Shown piece by piece: positions 12,001 through 27,000 of a stretch of DNA of 64,000 nt (positions within the stretch are counted from its first letter, which is position 1; each line of letters opens with the position of its first letter). The stretch spans positions 820,068-884,067 of the forward strand of contig NW_008711162.1 in assembly GCF_000327385.1 (NCBI RefSeq), given 5' to 3'. A model generated the notes under the pieces. The model was not told the origin of the DNA and did not search any database. It was given only the letters and a program-made list of their open reading frames with translations. The position numbers were made by a program, and so were the translations under genes. Source of the stretch: Lottia gigantea (lineage: Eukaryota; Mollusca; Gastropoda; Lottiidae).

Positions 12001-15000
12001 ATTGATAACTCCTATCAACACTTTGTGACGTAAGAGGCCAGGTCAAAGTTCATAGGGGAAAAGCCACTTACGTAAATGAGAGCGTAATCATAAACAACGA
12101 TCGCCAGAATCACTTTCTTGAAATAAAACTAGGCCTATCACCAAAATGAATTTTACCTCCTACTTTTCTGCACCTGATTGAGCAACGCCATACAGTGTGC
12201 AAGGAGGAAAATTTTGCATTGACAGCTTTGTTTTTTGCAATTTCCCATTTTCGAGAGATTTTTAATATCACGCACTGTCTTTAGCACACAGGGGCTCGGT
12301 AATTGTCATATCTGATCGACTAGACGCTTTTTCCATGTCATCTACTCTGACCTAGGCCTACATGAGTACATCACTGTCGGGGAAACTGGACTCAACTTCC
12401 ACAGACATTTCTTCGGAAGATTTTCCATTGATTTTGTTTTTTATTGATTTTAATTTAAATAATCAATAACCACTTTAATTTTTAAAACAGACGCAGTAAA
12501 GCAAAGTGCCGCTCATTCATATTTTGTGTCGCCCTTTTCCTATCTTTTAGTTTCAACTCGTTGTGTAGGGTAGGCCTAATCGCACATTACACTCAATTTC
12601 CAAGTTAAACCATTTTCTTAAGAATTGCTTTGGTCAGCAGCCCATTATAAAAGTATTATCGTTTCAAATGTCAATTTTTTAAAAGGAAAAGTATATATAA
12701 AATCATATAAAGATGTATCAAATAAGATCCGAACTCTGCATCAATCTTTCTAAATAACACGACGGCCATGTTGTTTATAATGGTAACGTCAGAAGTTATC
12801 CCCTATGACCTTTTGACCTGCACCGCCATATTGAAAATGACGTTAGTGTTGATAATTATTGTTAGAAAATCGTAGGCTTACCTTCCTTTGTTCTTAGATT
12901 TATCAATATATTAACATTGTTAAATCATTCTTGGGTTTTTTCATTAACATAAAAAAATGGAATATTCTGTAATCTATCGACATGATTGTCTACAGGGGAG
13001 ACCGTCTATTTGATACAATGACGTCAATGAATAACGACGTCATTGATTGAAATATGAGCAATAAACTATAACCCTTTGGCGGTTATGGTCGTATATCAGG
13101 ACAAAGGNNNNNNNNNNNNNNNNNNNNNNNNNNNNNNNNNNNNNNNNNNNNNNNNNNNNNNNNNNNNNNNNNNNNNNNNNNNNNNNNNNNNNNNNNNNNN
13201 NNNNNNNNNNNNNNNNNNNNNNNNNTCCTGATATACGACCATAACCACCATAGGCTAACAGTTTATTGCTTATATTTACGTTGTGACTACCGACATGATT
13301 GTTTCTATTTGATACAAAGGTTGGCTGGAAAATTGAATAAATGCGCATTTATGATGACAAAACAATGATATTATAGCTAATGTAAATATTTTCTTATAAT
13401 TATGTAGTTTGATTTTCATAAAATGTCCGGTTAATAGCCTGAATTGTCATGCGATTTTGATTTTTTCTTTCTTCATTTTCAGTCGCAAGGATTTAAAACA
13501 CAACATGTACTCATACCATTTGGGGGAGATTTTGCTTTTAGAAATGCTGAAAATTATATAGGATCATTAGAAAAGATCATTGAAACAGTAAATAATATGG
13601 TAAGGGATAATGTTTATTACCTTTCAATTTGACCAATTCTAGAGTAATTACAACAAATAGAATGATAGCAAACAGAATGATAGCAACTGAAATGATAGGT
13701 AATATTAGATAAGATTACATGTAGAATAATAGCTAAGCTAGCAGGCTGATGCTCACCGAATGGTATCTAACAGATTGATGCCTAAAAATGATGATAGCAA
13801 ACATAACTGACAACGGAAAAATAGCAAACAGAATGGTAACTAACAGAATGATAACTAACAGAATGATCGCAAACAGAATGATAGCTAACAGAATGATAGC
13901 AAACAGAATGATAGCAAACAGAACGATAACTAACATAATGATAGCTAACAGAATGATGGCAAACAGAATGATAGGTAACAGAATGATAGCAAACAAAATG
14001 ATAACTAACAGTATGATAGCAAACAGAATGGTAGCTAACAGAATGATAGCAAACAGAATGATAGCAAACAGAATGATAGCTAACAGAATGATAGCAAACA
14101 GAATGATAGCTAACAGAATGATGGCAAACAGAGTGATTGCAAACAGAATGATAGGTAACAGAATGATAGCAAACAAAATGATAGCCAACAGAATGATAGC
14201 TCTAACAGAATGTTTTTCAATCGTAAATCTTTCTCTTTGCAGCAAGCGTCAGGAAGCAAAGTGCATGCTCTATTTTCTACGCCAACATGTTATGTGAACT
14301 ATGTGAATCAAGCTGGTACCAAGTTCCAAGCTAAAGAAGATGATTTCTTCCCTTATTCTATAATACCTGCTTCACATTGGACAGGATACTTCGTCAGCCG
14401 AGCAGGATTAAAATTACACGTGAAACATGCTAGCAGTTTCTTACAGGTAAGGAAAACCATTGAGATCAGTTACACTGTACCCATACGTCTTATATGGTTT
14501 TTTAACATTTGTAAGCGTATTGTTGTCGTGGATGAAAGACTGTAATGGTGCACATTGGATCTAAAAATGTCCTCGATATTCATAAAATCTTAATTTGAGT
14601 CCATCTATGTCTTATATATCGGAGAGGTTAACCCCTATTTCCAGTGTCCGTAGCTACTGGAAAGTTCCGCTCTTGAAAAACAAGCCTGAGACCTTTAGTC
14701 TTGACTGCTGTAATAAATAAAATTCTTTGTAATTTTAGACTTGTAAAGACATCAGTGCTTTGGCTGGTTTAGTTAATGTCTTTAATAAAACACAAATACT
14801 CAGTAAGTATATCTTTTATGTGAACATTCATTTACTTGTTGGACAAACATCTTCATTTAAGCTGTAAAATTCATAACAAAATGAAGAAAGTAAGGTAACC
14901 CAAAAGGTCGCGAAGCGAGGATTAGATCACACCACTTGCCATAGTTCTGTAATAACACCAAACAAACAATGCGAGACAAATTCCTTAGAGTAAGACAACA

Positions 15001-18000
15001 GTACTCCCTATTTTACAGCGAGAAATCCCTATATCAGTATTGTTGAACATTTTATAATCAGCAAATTGAAAAGGAATGGAAGTCAGCATGGAATAGTGTT
15101 CATTAAGTCAAGTACCATGGCATTTCAAAACTCATAAATTATACGAGGTTAAAATTTAGACCAAATTTCCACTTTATGTATCATTTTCAATGAGATTTTA
15201 ATATTGTTTTATGCGGTTAATGTAGATTTTTATCATTTTATGTATTTTATGATTATGTTCTCACTAGGGGAGGCAGTGGCTGTTTTACAACATCATGACG
15301 CCATAACGTAAGTTTAACTTCTATGATGAATTGTTCGAAAGAAATTCCTACCAGAGTGAAATCAGGTGCTAAGAAAGGGTTAGCATATCTGCCTTGATAG
15401 TAACACTTGTTATAGTATACCTGACATGTATAGTGGGGGTCATATTATGTTAAAAATCACCTCATAATGCTAATAACAAATTATATTTCTATCAAAATGT
15501 AACTGCACGACAAAAAAAAAACGAATGAAACATCTCTAGAGATTTGGATTTTGTCAGATTGTATTCTTTTTACTGTTATATCAATTTCATGTATTATGCT
15601 ACTTGATAAAATATTAAAGGGACACCCGTTTGATCTGACTAATCGTACCTTAGTCAGAACAGGAATTGTTTAGCTAAACTAATAAGTAGTTCAACTGATA
15701 CTTCAAATCCATGTTTATGCAAAATGATCCACTTTTGAAAGATAAATTGACGACTCGTATTTGCTTGAGACTCATATATAGAAAAGACATATTATATAAA
15801 AAAAAGGGAAATTTCTAGTTTGAAGGAATTATGAGATTTTCGTGCAGTTCTAGTTCTTCTGAAGATTATTTACATATATTCAAGACCCAAATCAACCCCC
15901 GAAAATGACAAACCATGGCCTTAGATTGTTACTGTATAATTTAATTTCAGTGGAACAGAAAAACAACATGTTACCGATGATTATAATCTTATGTTAAGTC
16001 GGGGTGAAACAGCTTGCCAGGTACGTATCTTAAACTATACAGATTACCAACTGATTCAGCTCAATTGTAGCTATTCATATAGTTTTTCAGAATACAAATC
16101 GACGTAAGGTACGTTTGCAATTGGATAAACAGCCAAATAATAGCATAATGTCACTGGCAATTTAAATTGGTTCAATTAGCTGTTTACGAAATATAAAGAC
16201 AGGGACCTTCGGTAAACCATTGCCAAATTTCGTTAAAATCAGTAAGGCGTGCAAAGTTTTTAAGTTTATAAAATTATTCATCCTGAATCGTAAGCTTATT
16301 CCTACCATGTAATTCGTATCCTCTTTTTTTTCTCAAAAATATCGAAACCGGTTCATGAAATGGTTTTTACTGTTCTTGGTTCGTAATTAAAACGGATTCT
16401 AATTCACAGGCCTTTATAACTATAGATTTTGGTTCGTTATTTAAGCGAATCTACTTTATGGATTCGTTAAAAATTGCGGTTCGTTTTTTCAAACAGAACC
16501 TGATTTCGCTGTACATTTCAGTTCGTAGTTCGTTTAAGCTCAATCTCGCTCGTATGTTGGTGATTTCATAAGCACGAATACTGATCCGTTTTGATAACGT
16601 CCCACGAACTTAAAAGTCCCTTAGGATATGGAAGCAGACCTCGCATAGAATCATCCTGTATAATCGTTAACTACTTTGTTTTATTAGTATCCAGACACGG
16701 GGTTAAACTTAATGAGTTTACTAATCAATAAATCAATAGTTTAATAAAGAGGCTGTTCCACGGAGAATGTTATTGACTAACGTCTTAAATCAAAAGTGTC
16801 TAAATGATTGAGCTTGCTAATAATTTCAAGATCTGTATTGATTAAATGGACATAGCTGTTACCAGAATAAAGATTTTAAACCTGTATTAAATTTCATAAT
16901 GAAAAGTTGCCTTTTGAAGGGATTGTAAAAAGATTTTCTAAAAAATTTATGTGTATCAGGGACACTGATAGCAACAATTTGCACCATTCCAATTTTTAAT
17001 AAGACGACTGTGGTTCCTGCAATTCCACTTAAAATAAGTGTTTGACGACGTCACTAATCGCAAAATATATATCACATAAGGCCCTACGCGATTAATGACG
17101 TCAGTTTTAGTGGAATTGTAGGAACCACGGTCGTCTGATTAAAAATTGGAATGTTGCAAATTGATGCTATCAGTGTTCCCGATACACTTAAAAAATTAGA
17201 AAACCTCTTTACAATCACTTTAACTGTTATTTAGTTTTATGTGCGAACTTGATATTAGATATTTATACTGAGAGATTTAAGGTTCACATTTAGCTCCATA
17301 ATCTGGTAAATATATAGTTATACGAAATAATTATGTATGTAGAATATATACAATGACTTCGACGACGACATCCCTTTTGTCATTTTCAATTGCCCCTTTC
17401 AGGATCCCTGATCGATTGCATTACCCCTTCCACTACAAACCCTTACTTAAAGATGGGTTCCCTTATTTTCATTTATGAAATTGAAAATGTTAATACTTGT
17501 ATGAATAGAAAGTAGGATTGTTCTAATGACTAGAAAAAGTACCAGTTTGTCTCACATGCCCATAATTAATTCATAATTAGCTAAATTAGAAGAGAATTTC
17601 CAGCAGAATTCCAATAAGTGACCGACGGATAAAGGTCAAAAAAATTTTTTGTTTTGTTTATCCAGACTGTACATACAAGAACATTTATGATTGGTTAAAA
17701 CTCTTAATTATGTGCAATAATAATATAATGATATAATTAAGAATACATGAAAATTCATTAGAAACAACAAGTAATCTAAAGTTTGCTTAATTTGACACTA
17801 AAAATTTGAATTCGCCAATGAATTGCCTCTGATAAACACATATTAAATGTTAAGCGGTGTCGTCTATTTAAACAACGGTATAAAATCCACCTGGCCAGAA
17901 ATCGTAGCTACATCTAAAAGCATTCAAAGAGTTAAGAAGATAAATAATATATCGTGAGATTAAAAGTGTACTCGGCACGGACTTGCAGATGGTTTATTAC

Positions 18001-21000
18001 CACCTGCATCTTAATGGAGTTTAAAGGCTTCCAGTTCGAAATCGGGTGCGTGATTTTCCATCTTTGAATTGTTACAGTTTGCTAAAAGAGAAAAATTTTA
18101 ATAGCTGCTGCGCGTTCAGTTAACAAAACGATATCTAGGGATTAGACCTTATTCCTGAAGGATTCGTTGCATTGAAAAATCCACACAAGCAAGACGATTC
18201 CATCAATCGAAAATATCGCCCAAAGAATAGCGAAAGTAAGAGTAAAAGTTGTATTGTGGTAGACTCCTCAAAAGACAAGTACCATCAGAGGTAACCCAGG
18301 TTGGGTCCATAAAGCTTTCCATCAACTCTGAAAAAAAACGTTCTGATTTTTTCAAAATTCATATAAGTGACCCTTGGGGGAAGAAAAGAATCTTTTAATT
18401 CATTTTCAAGATGTGTTCGAATGTTTTCTATTTTCAGTCTGTAATCCATGAAGCCTATGGAAGATTAATGGCTCTTGGAGGATCACCAATGCAGCTTCCC
18501 CAACAACAATACTGTCCTGGTTTAAATATGTCTGTTTGTGACTTTACTGAGAACATGGACAAGGTAACTTTCCTCGTGATTCCCCTTCTCGACCAACCAA
18601 GGATGTTCTAGGACATGTTCAACGAGAAACCGGGTATGCTCTATGTCATGTTCATTTGACATACTGAGAGTCTTCTTGGACATGTTTACAATGCAACAGG
18701 AGTCCTCCGGGACATATTTACAGGTCAACCGTGGATGCTCTGGACATACTGCTTTGACCAAAGAATAACCAAGAACTAATAGAAAATAAATATAATTAAA
18801 AACTCAGTTTCATTTCACCTTCATTTCATCTTCATTTCACTTTCACCTCATCTTCATTCCATCTTTGATATCTTCTTTTCATCTTCCATATCTTCATTTC
18901 ATCTTCCATATCTTCATTTCATCTTTGATATCTTCATTTCATCTTCCATATCTTCGATCCATATCTTCATTCCATCGTTGATATCTTCGTTTCATCTTCC
19001 ATATCTTCATTTCATCTTCCATATCTTCGATCCATATCTTCATTCCATCGTTGATATCTTCGTTTCATCTTCCATATCTTCATTTCATCTTCCATATCTT
19101 CATACCATCCCCATTTCATCTTCATTTCATCTTCATTTCATCTTCGATATCTTCATTTCATCTTCATTCCATCTTCGGTATCTTCATGCCATCTTCATTT
19201 CATCTTCATTTCATCTTCATTTCATCTTCATTTCATCTTCATTTCATCTTTATTTCAGGGAGTTATTACTTTGTTCAACCCGCTGGCTCAACAAATCAAC
19301 TATTGGGTTCGTCTACCTATTAAAACAGACTCTGTAGGTGTTACTTGTCCTGAAGGCAACAAGATACAGACACAGGTATAATATCTTTACTATGATATCT
19401 TGGCGATGTCGACCAGAATCGTAATCTGTAGTGATTATCAGCTGTAGGCTTATTAATTAATTACTTTGTTAAAGTAATCGGATGTACTTTTTAATCGCTT
19501 GACCAGGCCCTATAGGGGGCTTCAATTAACGCCTAAAAAAACCCAGACAACCGACCAATTCCATAACTGCAACTAAACACCATACTTGATTGCACCCGAG
19601 GATATATTAAATGCATCTCCGAACAATCACGCCTGGCTACGTGCCACAAAAAAAAAAGCCAGAAACAAAGAAACATCGATAATTTAAAACGATGACTATT
19701 TAGGTTTTGAAAATTAGGTCAATCAATTAGTTTGACAATGATCTTTCTGGATTATCGATAAAGTTTTCAAATTAGTTCAATCTGACAGCTATTAGCAATA
19801 GTGGCTAGAGATGTAGACATCACATGAAAACATCGTAATAAAATTAGCTGTTTGTTATTAGTTTAGATCTTTAAAAGGAGATTACCCTATTTGTATATTT
19901 AGGTGGTACCGCTATCATCAGTTACAACAACTATTCCAGAAAGAGGAAATTCACAAGCCAAGAATGAACTAGTTTTTAAAGCTATAGTACCTCCTGTTGG
20001 ATTTGCTAGTTATTATATGGAAGCGTCATCCGGTAGGTGTAAATACATAAGGGTGTAAAGGATATTGATTAAATGTTTGCGACTGTATAAATGGTTTATT
20101 AATGCTTCTGGGAACCGCGGTTGTCCAGTGAGTTAGACGCTTGCTCGCTTACCTGAAGCTCCAGGGTTCAGTCAAGGCCGCTTTAATTGATACCTTCGTT
20201 TTTTCCGACCCGGTTTCCTTTGTTGTTTGGGTGGAACAATACACCGTTGAACCGTGGATTACAGTTGGTGTACGTTAAAAGTCTCTTGACACTTGGAATA
20301 AGACTAGGCTAATGCCGCTGTCCTGGCAAAATTTCCATCATTGCACCCTGCATGGTGTTGACCGTCTTCATTAGAGCACATGTTACAGAAAAGAACGTAA
20401 AATGCCATCCACATTTTATTAATGCTACTGGTAACGCTTGTGAGACAGAATCCGCTTGGATTTGTTTCATGCTGGACAGTCTTATTGACCCTTAATGAGA
20501 CGTATTCAAAGATCTCTTAACAATATTTCTAGATAGTGTTGTTTCTTGCTTTATAACCGGTTTATTTATACAATGGTTGTACAAGAATTATATAAATAAA
20601 CACGGTTTAAGTATAGGATTTCTATTTTCAGGCAACTCGGAACTGACAAACCCTATTCCTGCAGACCAGAATACGGCAGCATCTATCACAATCTCAAACT
20701 CGGTAAGTAAATAATCCCCCCCCCCCCCACCTAATGCCTTACCCCTACCTAATGGTACATAATAATGGCACTGATTGACTGTCTCTGCTTGGATATTTTT
20801 ACCCAGTTCTTTTGGCCATCTTTCATGAACAGGTCGATCAACGGGCGTTCTTCTCGACTTCAAAGCCAGATTAACCAAGGGAATGACGAGCTTTTCTTAC
20901 GTACACCCTTGATAAAATCAAGACGCTCTTTCTTTAATTTTTATCTTGGTTGATATCTTTTCCTTTTCAGCATATGTCCTTCACCATCGACAAACTAACT

Positions 21001-24000
21001 GGAAAGCTTTCAACCGTCTCTAACGATGAATTCAACATCCATGCCAAGGTTGATCAAGAATATCTCTACTATATTGGTGATGTAGGACAGCCGAGAAATC
21101 CTAGTGTCCATACTTTATATGGAAACCATCGAAGAGCTTCTGGTGCTTACACTTTTGTACCAAAACTGAACACCCCACCAGAACCGGTCCGAGGCAAATC
21201 TTCTGTGAAGTACACTGTTACAAAGGTTTGTGTTGTTACTTATTTCTCTGACCTAATGTCCAATAGTTACAATAGACCTTAAACAGAAATATGTAATGAA
21301 GTCCGAACTATAGTGGGTAACTATTGAAGGCGAATGATGTATGTCCTGGCGCTTACAGTGCGTGCGATCAACTTTCTTAAAGGAATACTACTTCTTAGAA
21401 TGGATATAAAATTTGAAGTCTCGAACTTGGTCAATAAGTGTATATATTCATCAGTTGAACTTACCAGATGCCATGGCTAAAGAATAGAATCTCTATCTAA
21501 GAGGATAAATCCATTAACATTTATGTCATCCTAAGAGGTAGTATACCTTTAGATCTAAATCACTTCAAAACCTTTCAAGCTTAATGATATTTTTTAAGCC
21601 TTAATCCATGGCATTATTGCTTTTATAGGGTAAAAATGTTCAAGAAGTCCATCAACAATATAACCCATGGACATCTCAAGTAATACGACTGTATGATGAT
21701 GCTAAATACCTGGAAATTGAATGGACTGTTGGACCTATTGACGTCGAGTAAGTGACTCTTTTTTTTAACTTTGTGGAATATCTTATCATTCATATTTGTA
21801 TATAACTATAACTATTTGTTTCAATTTATAGATCTTCATTCCTAATCGATAAATTGATGGGACATTTGATAAATTTGTTTTTACATTAATTGATAAATGG
21901 ATGCTACATTTGGTAGTTATGATAAATTTGACGTTACAATAATTGATAAATTGATGCTATATTTGATCAATTAGATGTTATATCAAATGATAAATGGATG
22001 CTATATTTGATTTTTGTGTTTTATTAAGTGATAAATGGATGCTATAATTTGATAAATTTCGTGTTATATTAATTGATAGATTAATGCTATATCTGATAAA
22101 TTTCGTGTTATATTAATTGATAAATTAATGCTATAATTGATAAATTTAGTGATATATTAATTGATAAATTAATGCTATATTTGATAAATTTCGTGTTATA
22201 TTAATTGATAGATTAATGCTATATCTGATAAATTTCGTGTTATATTAATTGATAAATTAATGCTATAATTGATAAATTTAGTGATATATTAATTGATAAA
22301 TTAATGCTATGTTTGATAAATTTAGTGATATATTAATTAATAAATTGAATATATATCAGATATATTTGGTGATATATTAATTAATAAATTGATGCTAAAA
22401 TTTGTTGTTTTCAGCGATCGACAAGGTAGAGAAATTGTGTCTCATTTTGCTACAGATCTCAATACTAAAAGTTTATTTTATACTGATTCTAATGGTCGTG
22501 AAATGTTAGAGAGAAAGTAAGTATTTATTATTTCTTTCTGAAGTTTCTCAATTGTCCAGCCTGAGTTTTTCGTACAATACTTTAAATGAAGACGGACAAT
22601 ACAATGCAGATGATATAATAGGAAACACAAGGGAATATTATATTATGGTATAACACATCTTTTTAAGAAGCAAACTATTTGATTAATTGGTGTTTCTTAT
22701 GAATTATCATGTAGACTATTCTTAATCAAATATTATTATCATATTGCATATAATTAAGTGTTTTAACCAATCATAAATGTCCATGTATGTAAAGTCCGAA
22801 TTAAAAAGAAAACTTGTTGACCATTCTTGATCGGTCATTCATTGGAATTCTGTTGGTAATTCTAACTTAGCTAATTATAAATTAATCATGGACATGTGAG
22901 ACAAACTGGTATTTTTCCAAGTCATTAAAACACTTCCTCTTTCTAATAATATATGTATTAGCATGTTCATTTTCATAAATATGAAATTAAGAGAATCCAT
23001 CTTTAAGAGTTATGTGCATCTATCCTTAAGGCATTTATCCTACTGTTGACGATGTCACATCGGCATATCACATCTGAGTGATCTACTGGTTTGGTCAGAT
23101 TTTTCACTATGCCACGTTCAAAAACTAGTATTATTATTATGTACGAATATTGCGCCCAAGGCATACAAAATATAAAGTTTATTGCACATTTTGATAAAAA
23201 AAAATTATTTATTTTTAGGCGTAATTATCGTGCCACCTGGCCACTTAATGTTACAGATAAAGTTTCAGGAAATTATTATCCGATAACCAATAAAATATTT
23301 ATTAGGGTAAGATTACTTTTATTAATGAGTAGATTTTATCAATCAATCACTATGGACTAATAATAGAATAGTTCAGTCTATAGCGAGTTGAGCTTGTACA
23401 ATGGCTGAACAAATAAATGAAATGAATGGAGTCTTGCGTCTTACTTTTCTGCACCATGTGTGCTAATGATGAAAGGCATACCATGCAAATTTTACATCGG
23501 CCAACTCTTTTTCAATTCCCAACTGTCGAGGGATCTTTAACGTATAGCATACAGGTAGTGGCATTTCTATAAAACGGAATGGAGGGGGAGGGGGGCACAT
23601 AATTATCGAGGGGGGCATTAGCACCCTCCCCCTAAATACGCCAGTACTTACAACTATATCGTACAGTTTGCTGTATTTTAGGATGCAGAGAAGAATATAC
23701 AATTGACTGTAATCAATGATAGATCTCAGGGAGGAGGAAGTATTCAAGATGGTGCTTTTGAAATTATGGTGAGTACAGTCTACTGTTATATCCGTTTGGA
23801 ATTCATTTTACTTCTTGTTTCCTTTGTGGAGGGATGGGGAATAACGGCACTACCTCATCGGGTCGATAATAATCTGGCAATCAGAATTCAAATGGTTGAA
23901 AAAAATTAACCAATGCATGAATGGACAGTGGGGCGCACGATTGGACGCTGTCCGAGGTTTTTATTTATCTGTTTTTTCGAATTCTTTTAAAAACCAAACC

Positions 24001-27000
24001 CAAAGGCTACATCCAAATTGGAAATTGTGTATAGGTAGGCTGGACAAGAATAATCGAAGTTGTGGTTGTCTCATTTTTCTGGCTTTGAAGCAGTATTCTC
24101 ACGATCAGTTGAGAAAATGGCTTGGGATCCTAGAAAGGGTTCAGAGCTGCTCAATCAACACCTGAACTAATGTGATTGTGAAAGAATGATTTGCGATAAT
24201 CATCAACTTTTACTGTCATGAGAATTTGCTGTTCCTTTAGTACTAGAAAATAACACGAGTTCCCCATCTTTCAGGTACATCGTCGATTGCTACATGATGA
24301 TGATTTAGGCGTAGTAGAACCTCTGAATGAAAAGGGTATTGATGGTAAAGGACTCATCTACAGAGGTAAATATTGTAGTTCAAAGTGATGAAATCGACTT
24401 ATCTGATGAAACTGAGTTTCGGCTATCAGTATCACGTTTCAGATCTCAAATCCTGCATCTGGTTGCCCTGCAATTAAGAAAAATCGCGCTGTTGTTACGT
24501 TTTGTTATTGTTATCAACGTTTTCATGGATAGTTCCAACGGATGACGACGGACGACAGTTGTTTCTATGTAATACCTTAATTTCGTCTGATATTTGTTCT
24601 TAATAGTGACATGGATAGCTGATATTGAGCATAATTAGCTGATGTAGGAACTATTTGGGTTTAAACAAAACATGACTTGGTATTTATTTGATCTTTCAAG
24701 ATTGTTTTACCAATCCCTTATCAAAACCCGCTCACTATAGTGATAGTAAAATAGCAATAAGCCGTAAAACTCCCTTCTATTTTTACACTGGAGCCTCCTG
24801 TTTTTTCTTCAGGAAAGCACTATTTATTACTAGAAAAGATAGGTGATGTTAATAATAACTATAGATCTATGGGACTGCAGGTCCATCAACAACCAACTAT
24901 ATCATTCATGAAAACAACCGAGTCATTTGATAACTGGAAACAACTCTTTAATATGCAGGTAGGTGCCTAAAACTCTAAACAAGGCGAATCTTCGACTTTC
25001 TTAACATGCTTTAATGGATATATCGTAGAGTCTAGACTTTTTAAAAAATTTAGCAAGTGATAGATCTTAAAGTGATTGTAAAGAGGTTTTCCTATTTTTT
25101 TTCTGTGTATCGGGAACATCTTAAGCGTCAATTTGCACCATTCGTATTTTCAATCAGACGTAGGCCTTTGAGACGGTGACGTCATAAAAATGCTCCGATT
25201 TTGTTGAATAGCAAAAAGCACAGACATCTGACGGACAATTAGAATGGCGCAAATCGATGTTTTCAGTATCCTCAAAAATAACACATATCCCAGGATGCTC
25301 AATATCTTCTTAAGTTTACAAGTAAATAAATGACTGATAAAGATGTTCCTCTACATTGTGTTTCAGTGGTCAGGTTTAAGAGAAAGTTTACCGTCCAATG
25401 TCCATCTGTTGACGTTAGATCAAGTCTACAATGGTGGTAATGTTAAGTTATTAATACGTCTGGAAAACTTTTATGAAGTTGATGAAAATAATTTATCTAA
25501 TAAAAAAGCAGAAGTCAGTTTACAGGTATGTCAATTTCGTTAATTCCTTTGAAGTCATGTTAGAGGCGTGTTTCAATAACTATTTAGTTCGATTGACATA
25601 ATCGTTTATTGTAGAGGCACCTGGTAATTGATGAATATATTATACACGTGTTGACCAAGTTTGAGACATTAAATGTTATGTCTATTCTAAGAGGAAGTAT
25701 TCCTTTAATATCAAAGGACGTCTCATGTGTCTTATATAGTGCGCAATAGGGGGAAATTGTTTTGACTGCTACTGACTGAGACAGCTAAATATCCCTATAA
25801 TAATATTGATATAGGTAAAAATATTCACTGCCCAATTTTCTTTTTTAGTTTTAGTTTTTATGAATTTCATTTCTTATGAATTTCTTATGAATATAATTTC
25901 TTGTGAATTTCTTATGAATTAATGGTTATACATTGTCTTTGAGAGCTCATCTTGTCATTTTCAGCGTTTATTTGTGCCTTTTGATATCAAAGAAGTACAT
26001 GAAGTTAGTCTGGGTGCCAGTTTTAGAATCTCAGATATAAAGAGATTACAATGGACCACAGAAGATGGTCGAGTTACTCCGTCCGAGATAGGTAAGTACG
26101 AAACTATACTCAGATAATAGGCTTAAAGATGGGTTCCCTTATTTTCATATTATATGAACGGAAAATAGAGATGTTGTAACGACTTGGAAAAATACCAGTT
26201 TGTCTCATAATTAGCTGAATTAGAAGAGAATTACCAGCAGAATTCAAATGAGTGACCGATCAAGAAAGGTCAAAAAGACTTTTTTTGTTTATCCAGACTG
26301 TACATACATGGACATTAATGATATGGTTAAAACTCTCTATTATATGCAATAAGAATATAATGATATGATTAAGAATACACAATAATTCATTAGAAACATC
26401 AAATAGTTTGCTTAATTTGACACTAAAAAATAAGGAAACCCATCTTTAACATATTTCAATTATCTGCATGTAGTTTAGTCTTCAATTATAAAATATTTTC
26501 ACTGTTAAAGGGACAGATAGGCCATTTTTATACTTAAGTCTCAGAAACTGGAATTTTTTAGCTGGGCTAATCAGTAATAGTGTTCACAGTTCCCTGTGGG
26601 CCTTCAAATCTATGTGTGTTTTGAATTATCTGCGTTTGAATGTTAAAATGACGACACGTTAAGTTAAGATACTCTGTGATATATAGAAAAGACATAATAT
26701 AGAAATAGTGAGCAGCTAGTTTGAAGTATTTTTAAAGGAATTATGTGATTCGTTGTCTTGTGAACTCACTATCTGGAAAATTCCACTGCTCATATTATGA
26801 AGAGTTCGAACAAATGCATAATGAACCAATGAAATTGTAGCCCATCATCTTCAAGATGTTAAGCTATTACAAACTTAGTCTTATACCTTGACTGTAATAG
26901 CCACTATTCTTGTATAACGACACTTTATAAATGCAGTGATTTGATTTGATTGTACCCAAGCGAAAACAGCCAATCAGAGACTTGGACAGACAGAATGCAA

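Noticed and set aside
13733-14297. Open frames of about 170 codons on both strands with MIANR or IILFA repeats
   Set aside because: They are by-products of a 15-bp tandem repeat in intron 8; the frame clashes with exon 9.
18978-19337. 119-codon frame rich in Ser, Phe, His and Ile
   Set aside because: Lies in the TTCATCTTCATTTCA array and crosses the exon 14 acceptor in the wrong frame.
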